Shown here: in pieces, positions 1-4,729 of the stretch | Layout: every line of letters begins with the position of its first letter | How positions within the stretch are numbered: the stretch's first letter is position 1 | Source of the DNA: Deltaproteobacteria bacterium | GTDB taxonomy: Bacteria > Desulfobacterota > Dissulfuribacteria > Dissulfuribacterales > QOAL01 | DNA: 8,560 bases | Reading direction: 5' to 3' | Assembly (NCBI GenBank): GCA_015486425.1 | Contig: WFRQ01000506.1 | Coordinates: forward strand, 1-8,560 | Position numbers and translations under genes: made by a program | The notes under the pieces: generated by a model | What the model was told of the DNA's origin: nothing | What the model saw: only the letters and a program-made list of their open reading frames with translations | Database searches by the model: none

Positions 1-848
1 AGCTGTTTTGAGGCAACCGTGGCCTGAGGGCTTTTGGGGTACTTCTTTACCAGCTTGGACAGTACGATCCTGGCGCTTTCAACGTCGCCAAGTTTCGCAA
101 ATGCAAGGCCCTGCTTCAACAGGGCGTCAGGTATCTTGTTGCTCCTGGGGAATTTGCTGATAACTGTCTGATACTCAAGTATGGCCTCTTCATAGCGCCT
201 CATGCTGTACTCGCATTCACCCATCCAGAAATGGGCATTAGGCACCATGCTGCCTGCAGGATTGGTATCCACATATTTCAGCAGGGTCTTTTTGGCCTGC
301 TTGTATTTTTTCTCCTTGTAGAGATCAAGGGCCTCCTGATACAGGTCCACCTCCCCTCTTGCAGCCTGTTTTCGGGCACTCTCTACCTGCCTGGTAACAC
401 CTGTGGATTTTTGCAGCAGCCGGACCTCTTCACGCAGTTTTTCCAGTTCAGCAGTAGTCTCCTCTTTGAATTTTGCAAATGCCGCCTTCTGATCCGCATT
501 GCTCTGAGCCATTTGTTCAAGCTGGCCGTTTATGCGCATGAGTTCAGCCTGTATCTGTTCGACCCTGCCTGCAGTATCCGCTACTGAGCTTCTGATGGAC
601 TCCATGTCCTGGGCCCCGGCTCCACCGCCAGTCTGATTTTTCACGGCGCTGAGCTGATTACGCAAAGCAGTAATTTCCCTGGCCTGGGTTGCATTTTCAA
701 CAGAAAGCCCGTTTACACGCCTGTCCAGCGAATTTATCTGCTGTTGAGGAACACACCCTGAGGCCATAAGCAGCAGCACGAAAACTGCAAGGCACACAGG
801 TGATAAGATATGGATTGCGCGGAAATACGATTGATATTTTTTCTTCAT
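1..848 (-). CDS. cpoB: Tol-Pal system lipoprotein CpoB/YbgF, C-terminus beyond window
   Basis: CpoB (YbgF) works in the periplasm with the Tol-Pal machine and, in E. coli, coordinates septal peptidoglycan synthesis with outer-membrane constriction. The 282 visible codons show a signal sequence (residues 10-31) ending in the lipobox-like ASGC, so Cys32 is a probable lipidation site; E. coli CpoB is instead a soluble periplasmic protein. Residues about 36-70 and 85-155 are rich in heptad-like L/V/I, Q and E, as expected for the trimerising coiled coil, separated by a TGGGAGA linker. From residue 166 come TPR-like repeats (DLYQEALDLYKEKKYKQA, HFWMGECEYSMRRYEEAI, ALLKQGLAFAKLGDVESA) spaced as in the YbgF C-terminal domain. 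The ATG at 848-846 is preceded by AGGAG with 7 nt spacing. The frame is open through base 1. It follows tolB but is separated from it by 248 bp of repeat DNA. Confidence 0.93.
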   Translation of the reverse strand, partial: MKKKYQSYFRAIHILSPVCLAVFVLLLMASGCVPQQQINSLDRRVNGLSVENATQAREITALRNQLSAVKNQTGGGAGAQDMESIRSSVADTAGRVEQIQAELMRINGQLEQMAQSNADQKAAFAKFKEETTAELEKLREEVRLLQKSTGVTRQVESARKQAARGEVDLYQEALDLYKEKKYKQAKKTLLKYVDTNPAGSMVPNAHFWMGECEYSMRRYEEAILEYQTVISKFPRSNKIPDALLKQGLAFAKLGDVESARIVLSKLVKKYPKSPQATVASKQ

Positions 849-855
849 CACTCCA

Positions 856-860
856 CTCCT
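856..860 (-). promoter_or_regulatory. Ribosome binding site of cpoB
   Basis: AGGAG on the minus strand, 7 nt before the ATG at 848. A second GGAG only 2 nt from the ATG is too close to serve. This site fixes the cpoB start. Confidence 0.7.
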
Positions 861-970
861 GTCTCATGGAAACCGCCATTCCCAGGGCGGGCACAACGAA
901 CAATGAAAAAAAGCTCTTGCTGCATGTGACATTATATGAGCACAAGAGAAGCAGGAGCTTCCGGTTCATA

Positions 971-994
971 GTTCCCAAACTGGAGTTTGGGAAC
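971..994. repeat. Perfect 11-bp-stem hairpin inside repeat copy A
   Basis: GTTCCCAAACT and AGTTTGGGAAC are exact inverted complements separated by GG. The identical hairpin occurs at 4223-4246. No T-run follows on either strand, so it does not look like an intrinsic terminator. Confidence 0.85.
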
Positions 995-1016
995 CAGCAA
1001 ATAACAACTTCTTTTA

Positions 1017-1044
1017 CTTTGAGCCTTGAGCTTTCAGCTTTGAG
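1017..1044. repeat. Tandem heptamer array, four units
   Basis: Four consecutive 7-mers: CTTTGAG, CCTTGAG, CTTTCAG, CTTTGAG. The matching place in copy B (4269-4282) holds only the first two. This is the pattern expected of slippage in a short tandem repeat. Confidence 0.75.
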
Positions 1045-1078
1045 CTGTTTTCTGTTCTCGGATAAATTAAATCTGAAA

Positions 1079-1101
1079 TGCTCAATTCAGGTAAAATCAG
1101 T
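1079..1101. repeat. 23-bp direct repeat, tolB-distal copy
   Basis: Begins TGCTCAATTCAGGT and matches 2506-2528 at 21 of 23 positions in the same orientation. It covers the tolB stop codon (1097-1099). The two copies lie on either side of the tolB coding region. Confidence 0.6.
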
Positions 1102-2383
1102 TCATAAATCTGTTTGGCCCCCAGAAGGGCATGGAGGCGCTTGATCCGAAACTGAGAAGTCTTCTCTGGGCAGAGCCGTTCAGATACATAACATAGAGGC
1201 TCTTGCCTTTGCCATCCCTTGTGCTGCTGAAAAGTATCTGCCTGCCATCAGGAGACCATGAGGGATTTTCATTGCTGCCGTTAAATGTAAGCTGTTCAGG
1301 CTCGCCTCCCCCTGCTGAAATGGTAAATATCTGGAATTTTCCATTTAGCCTGCTGCAGTAAACTATCTTGTCTCCTCTCGGAGACCACTGTGGGTCTGTG
1401 TTATAGCTCCCGCTGAATGTCAGCCTGCGTACAGACCCGGAGCCAGTGTTAAGGATGTATAGCTGGGGAGAGCCGGAACGATCAGATATAAACACAAGGT
1501 ACTTGCCATCCGGTGACCAGCTCGGAGAGATGTTAATGCTCCTTCCCCAGGTAAGCCTCTTTTTTATCTTGCCCCTGATATCAATCAGGTATATGTCCGG
1601 GCTTCCGTCCCTGCTCAGAGTAACTGCAAGGCTCCTGCTGTCCGGATGCCAGGCATGGGCGATATTTGAGCCCTTGAAGCAGGCTGAACGAAATACTGAG
1701 CCTGATTTCAGGTCCTTGATGTAAAGACACGGCCTGCCTGCCCTGTATGAGGTAAACGCCAGGAACCGTGCATCAGGAGAATACCTCGGGGATAGAACTA
1801 TGGTCCTCTGGGAGGTCTCTTTGCGTACATTGTGGCCATCAAAATCAGCAGAATATATCTCCCGCGATTTTCCCTTACTGCCCACAAAGGCAATTCTGGA
1901 CAGGGTGAGCCCGCCCTCTCCTGTTATAGCCCGTACTATCCTGTCTGCAAACCTGTGGGCCATGACACGCTGATCTGCCATTGTGCCGCGGTACTTTACC
2001 CCTGCAGTCAGCTTGCCCGTTGCTGTTTCTATGAGGCGAAACTCCATCACAAGGCTGCTGCCCGTGTGAGTCATAACGCTTTTCACCACATAGTCTGAAG
2101 GATAATCCTTGATTGCCATTCCAGGCGTGCTGTACAGCGCAGGGTCCGGTATGGAGAAAAACCCCATGAATTCAAGGTCTGAGGAGAGCACACGGCTTAT
2201 ATTTCTCGCAGTGACCGAGTCTTCAAATGTACCGCCTCTGACCTGTGGGGGAGGCACGGCCACAGGAATTTTTCTCATGAACGGAGAGGTGATATCTACA
2301 TATACCTTGGCCGCCTGTGCTGGCAGTGAAGGGGAAAATATCGAAAAAACACATAGAAATAAAGCTGCGGAAAGGTAGCGCAT
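1097..2383 (-). CDS. tolB: Tol-Pal system translocation protein TolB
   Basis: TolB is the periplasmic beta-propeller that binds Pal and TolA and couples inner-membrane energy to outer-membrane integrity and constriction. The protein is 428 residues, close to the usual ~430. It has a clear signal peptide (MRYLSAALFLCVFSIFSPSL, cleavage after AQA) and a mature start AKVYVDIT. The N-terminal alpha/beta domain spans roughly residues 25-155. PD40-type propeller blades follow, each with the SPDG-like signature: SPRYSPDARFLAF, HAWHPDSRSLAV, SPSWSPDGKYLVF, DPQWSPRGDKIVY, NPSWSPDGRQILF and a final MPFWGPN. I chose the ATG at 2383 because it places the signal peptide at the N-terminus, although its Shine-Dalgarno is weak. 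The frame continues upstream to 2533 without a plausible domain. Unusually, the preceding gene is an EAL-HDOD protein and not tolA, and pal does not follow it. Confidence 0.95.
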   Translation of the reverse strand: MRYLSAALFLCVFSIFSPSLPAQAAKVYVDITSPFMRKIPVAVPPPQVRGGTFEDSVTARNISRVLSSDLEFMGFFSIPDPALYSTPGMAIKDYPSDYVVKSVMTHTGSSLVMEFRLIETATGKLTAGVKYRGTMADQRVMAHRFADRIVRAITGEGGLTLSRIAFVGSKGKSREIYSADFDGHNVRKETSQRTIVLSPRYSPDARFLAFTSYRAGRPCLYIKDLKSGSVFRSACFKGSNIAHAWHPDSRSLAVTLSRDGSPDIYLIDIRGKIKKRLTWGRSINISPSWSPDGKYLVFISDRSGSPQLYILNTGSGSVRRLTFSGSYNTDPQWSPRGDKIVYCSRLNGKFQIFTISAGGGEPEQLTFNGSNENPSWSPDGRQILFSSTRDGKGKSLYVMYLNGSAQRRLLSFGSSASMPFWGPNRFMN

Positions 2384-2698
2384 GGAGTAGGTATCAGTCA
2401 GAGAGAAATAGAAGCGGAAAGGAGAAGTTTGCTGCAACATTTTCATGAATTTTAATAGTACTCCGTAATTTGAAATTTTTAAACGGTAGCAGAAGAATGA
2501 CACCTTGCTCAATTCAGGTGACATCAGTCCCATGCAATAACTTCTTCAGTATAAACACAAAGTGCTGACAATGGAACTGTCACATCAGTTCATGTGGTTT
2601 GTCATACTGGGGACCTTCAACAGTGGGATGACATGAGATGTATAACGTCTGTGAAATGGGTTATTGAAGGAATGAGTGGAGTGGAGAAGGAGAGACAA
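2384..2698. other. Intergenic stretch upstream of tolB, no gene seen
   Basis: This 315-bp stretch holds the tolB leader, the upstream 23-bp repeat and otherwise unremarkable sequence. I found no convincing gene on either strand and no promoter close to consensus. A weak imperfect inverted repeat (GTCATACTG near 2601, CAGTGGGATGAC near 2620) is not strong enough to call. Any tolB promoter separate from the upstream genes should lie here. Confidence 0.5.
2506..2528. repeat. 23-bp direct repeat, tolB-proximal copy
   Basis: Partner of 1079-1101 (21 of 23 identical, same orientation), located 123 bp upstream of the tolB start. With its flank it also forms a small stem (CACCT with AGGTG). Confidence 0.6.
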
Positions 2699-2807
2699 GT
2701 ATCTGCTCAGGGGGTGCTGCAGATGCAAGGCGGCGGGGGCGAAGGCGTACTTCTCGTACTTCGAGCCCCGGACAACGCAGCAGATACAGTACTCCCTGAG
2801 CAGATAC
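2699..2807. repeat. 109-bp foldback palindrome, copy 1
   Basis: The ends are exact 12-bp inverted repeats, GTATCTGCTCAG and CTGAGCAGATAC. Pairing continues inward with interruptions through the G/C-rich GGGGGCGAAG and CTTCGAGCCCC segments to an apex GTAC-TTCTC-GTAC whose loop centre, 2753, is the exact midpoint of the element. Copy 2 (4605-4713) has the same length and orientation with 8 differences (about 93% identity). It begins 7 bp past the stop of the EAL-HDOD gene, so the transcript could end in a long hairpin. No U-run follows on the minus strand, which argues against an intrinsic terminator. Confidence 0.88.
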
Positions 2808-2814
2808 GAAAAAT

Positions 2815-4035
2815 TCAGGAAACTGTCTGCAGATAGAGCCCTGATTCACGAAGGCTGTCCATGTAGCACCTTACAACCTGATGGGTCTCTAACCCCAGGG
2901 CCTCGGCATACCTGCTGATGCTTTCTCTGTCAGCCTGCTCGTACGCCTTCATCATGCGAAGATATATTCCAAGCGGCCCGCTTCGTTTTATCAGGGCATC
3001 CTTGATAGATTCAGACAACGGAAGGCCTTTTACAACCTGGTTCATAGGCATTCTCAATATTGCATCAAGCAGGGACAGGAGCCCTGTGAAAAAGACTGAG
3101 GATGCCTCTGCCTCCCTGCCCGCGGCAACTGCCATATTTTCTCCAAAAAGACCACGGATAAAGGCCGTACTCATGAGTTCTGCCGGACACCTGTCATTTA
3201 TGTTTGTGAGCATCAGAAGGGTGAGCCACCGCTTCAGCTCTTTCTGGCCAAGCAGTACCAGTGCCTGGGCGATGGAGTCAATCTTTCTGGAAAGGGCCAC
3301 AGACGCGGAATTGATTATCTTCAGAAGCTTGAAGGAAAGGGCTGCGTCTCTTGCTATCACCTTCTCAATGCTGCCGAAATCCACATCCTCTTCCTGCAGC
3401 AGCCCCATTATCTCAATCATCGAGCCGGAGAGTACCTTTACTGCCGTTGTTTTTACCACCGTGGGCCTTTCAAAGAAAAAGCCCTGGAAAAAATTAAAAC
3501 CAAGCTCTGCCGCCTGCCTGAATTCATCTTCTGTTTCTATTTTTTCAGCCAGGATTTTTACACCATAGGGTTTGATCTCTGTACAAATCTTCTGAATATG
3601 CTCAACAGGGTCTGCACGCCAGTCTATCTTTACAATTGAGGCAAGTTTCAGAAGCTGCCGGGTGTGGCTGTTCAGGACAAAATCATCAAGAGCAATCCTG
3701 AAGCCACTCTTCCTGAGCCTTATGCAGGCCTCAAGCACTGACCGGTCAATCTTGACATCCTCAAGTATTTCCACCACCACGGAAGATGCATTGAGATCAG
3801 GCAGGTCGGAAAGAAGCATCTCCCTGTTGAAATTTATGAATACCGGTAGGCCCCCTGAAATTTCCTCAAGGCCCAGTTCGGCAAAGACATTGCTGATAAC
3901 CTGAATACTGGCCTCCGTACCGCTAATGTCACTGGGAAAGGCATTTTCATCTCCTGACCGGTACAGGAGTTCATAGGCAACTGTCTTGTGTGCCTTGTTA
4001 AGTATAGGCTGTCTGCCCACATATAAGTCTTTCAT
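2815..4035 (-). CDS. EAL-HDOD domain protein (YuxH/CdgJ-type)
   Basis: This 406-residue protein has an N-terminal EAL domain (about 1-195) joined to an HDOD domain (about 200-400), the COG3434 architecture linked in several bacteria to motility and cyclic-di-GMP. The EAL signature reads YELLYR (E22). The other usual metal and catalytic positions appear present: N68 (FINFN), E89 (VVVEIL), D117-D118 (LDDF), K136 (VKID), E164 (AEKIE) and Q184 (FQGFFF). The loop after DDF is VLNSHTRQ and lacks the usual DDFGTG pattern, so activity cannot be assumed. HDOD hallmarks include LSFKLLKIINSA (233-244) and ALVLLGQKELKRWLTLL (258-274). The ATG at 4035 has only a weak upstream AGG/GGA. It is separated from the chemoreceptor gene by the repeat island, so it may or may not be co-transcribed with it. 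Confidence 0.9.
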   Translation of the reverse strand: MKDLYVGRQPILNKAHKTVAYELLYRSGDENAFPSDISGTEASIQVISNVFAELGLEEISGGLPVFINFNREMLLSDLPDLNASSVVVEILEDVKIDRSVLEACIRLRKSGFRIALDDFVLNSHTRQLLKLASIVKIDWRADPVEHIQKICTEIKPYGVKILAEKIETEDEFRQAAELGFNFFQGFFFERPTVVKTTAVKVLSGSMIEIMGLLQEEDVDFGSIEKVIARDAALSFKLLKIINSASVALSRKIDSIAQALVLLGQKELKRWLTLLMLTNINDRCPAELMSTAFIRGLFGENMAVAAGREAEASSVFFTGLLSLLDAILRMPMNQVVKGLPLSESIKDALIKRSGPLGIYLRMMKAYEQADRESISRYAEALGLETHQVVRCYMDSLRESGLYLQTVS

Positions 4036-4052
4036 TCCATGCCTGAAGTTTT

Positions 4053-4107
4053 ATGTTGCTCCGTCCGTGTAGTGCTACACACCTGCCATGAAAAGTATGA
4101 GCGAAAG
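4053..4107. repeat. ~50-bp direct repeat, left copy (DR1)
   Basis: Starts ATGTTGCTCCGTCC and ends AAAGTATGAGCGAAAG; repeated at 4298-4347 in the same orientation with a few substitutions and a net 5-bp length difference. It contains TGTAG-TG-CTACA, a small stem. The pair brackets hairpin repeat copy B. DR1 begins 18 bp upstream of the EAL-HDOD start codon and so lies in that gene's leader. Confidence 0.75.
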
Positions 4108-4128
4108 AATAGTGTATTTTCACGGTAG

Positions 4129-4296
4129 CATTCCCTGGACGGGCACAACTAACAATGAAAATACGCTCTTGCTGCATGTGACATTGTATGAGTACAAGGG
4201 AAGCAGGAGCTTCCGGTTCATAGTTCCCAAACTGGAGTTTGGGAACCAGCAAATAGCAGCTTTTTTTACTTTGAGCCTTGAGCTGTTTTCGGATAA
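4129..4296. repeat. Dispersed hairpin repeat, copy B (168 bp)
   Basis: Homologue of 877-1065. It carries the identical perfect hairpin at 4223-4246 (11-bp arms, GG loop) and only two heptamer units (CTTTGAG, CCTTGAG at 4269-4282). It is bracketed by the direct repeats DR1 and DR2, which copy A lacks. The copies lie about 3.2 kb apart in the same orientation. No protein is recognisable on either strand. Confidence 0.85.
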
Positions 4297-4297
4297 T

Positions 4298-4347
4298 ATG
4301 TTGCTCCGTCCTTGCAGTGCTACGCACCTATAAAGTATGAGCGAAAG
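4298..4347. repeat. ~50-bp direct repeat, right copy (DR2)
   Basis: Partner of 4053-4107, immediately following copy B. The shared segments are ATGTTGCTCCGTCC, AGTGCTAC, CACCT and AAAGTATGAGCGAAAG. Confidence 0.75.
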
Positions 4348-4368
4348 GTAACTGCTCACCCCATCTAA

Positions 4369-4547
4369 GGGACTGTCCAAAAATAACTTGCCGATTTCGC
4401 ATCTCATCTTCAGGCCATCCTGAGATGAACTTCAATCACAAAATCCTCAACGTAGCCCGGCTACGCCTGCGGTTTTGCTCAATCAGTTCAACTCAGCCTG
4501 ACCCAAATCTGAGCGCGCCATCATCCAACTTATTTTTGGACAGCCCC
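4369..4547. mobile_element. MITE-like foldback element with terminal inverted repeats (179 bp)
   Basis: The left end GGGACTGTCCAAAAATAA and the right end TTATTTTTGGACAGCCCC form terminal inverted repeats matching at 20 of 22 positions when extended inward. TAA occurs directly outside both ends (4366-4368 and 4548-4550), a possible 3-bp target duplication. Pairing recurs inward (TGAACT with AGTTCA, CAAAA with TTTTG) to the apex CGTAGC-CCG-GCTACG at 4451-4465. The apex midpoint, 4458, is the exact centre of the element. It has no room for a transposase, so any movement would depend on an enzyme supplied in trans. The end sequence and TNA-type duplication resemble IS5-group elements, but that link is inferred. 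Confidence 0.78.
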
Positions 4548-4604
4548 TAAGGCTGAATTCCCATAACGGAAAGTGGCCTTTCACACAACAATTTTTTTTG
4601 ACAC

Positions 4605-4713
4605 GTATCTGCTCAGAGGGTGCTACAGATGCAAGGCGGAGGGGGCGAAGTCGTACTTCCCGTACTTCGAGCCCCCGACAACGCAGCAGATGCAGTACCC
4701 CCTGAGCAGATAC
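4605..4713. repeat. 109-bp foldback palindrome, copy 2
   Basis: Same length and orientation as 2699-2807, with the same exact 12-bp terminal inverted repeats. The apex GTAC-TTCCC-GTAC is centred on 4659, the exact midpoint. Eight substitutions separate the copies. It lies 16 bp past the chemoreceptor stop codon. An A-rich run does follow on the minus strand (T8 at 4592-4599 on the plus strand), but an intrinsic terminator would need U and not A. Confidence 0.88.
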
Positions 4714-4729
4714 AGCGAAAGAATAGTTG

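Larger units (their letters stand above)
877..1065. repeat. Dispersed hairpin repeat, copy A (189 bp)
   Basis: This stretch is homologous to 4129-4296 in the same orientation. Over 877-1030 versus 4129-4282 the two align without gaps with 11 differences in 154 positions (about 93%), and 948-1003 matches 4200-4255 without a difference. The conserved block holds a perfect hairpin (971-994). An upstream imperfect inverted repeat pairs 911-921 (AAGCTCTTGCT) with 950-960 (AGCAGGAGCTT), with one mismatch. Copy A is 21 bp longer than copy B, all of it in the right part (two extra 7-mers plus TCTGTTC). It fills most of the gap between tolB and cpoB. Neither strand carries a recognisable protein, so I treat it as non-coding. 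Confidence 0.85.

Noticed and set aside
2384..2533. A 50-residue N-terminal extension of TolB
   Set aside because: The frame is open, but the added residues have no recognisable domain and would bury the clear signal peptide that starts at 2383.
2918..3568. 216-residue plus-strand reading frame
   Set aside because: It lies wholly inside the EAL-HDOD gene on the other strand, and its serine-rich product has no recognisable domain.
4053..4140. Promoter for the EAL-HDOD gene (TGAAAA, 17 bp, CATACT on the minus strand)
   Set aside because: Only 3 and 4 of 6 consensus positions match, which is too weak to call.
877..4333. A conserved small protein in both hairpin repeat copies (shared peptide near FRFIVPKLEFGNQQ)
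   Set aside because: The frames are open on both strands, substitutions are not biased to silent sites, and there is no ribosome binding site. The similarity is explained by the DNA repeat.
4567..4599. Intrinsic terminator: GAAAG/CTTTC stem with a nearby T8 run
   Set aside because: The stem is only 5 bp and the T-run begins about 10 nt after it, on the strand opposite to all genes.
4036..4729. CRISPR array
   Set aside because: The repeats belong to different families, occur at most twice and have no regular spacers.
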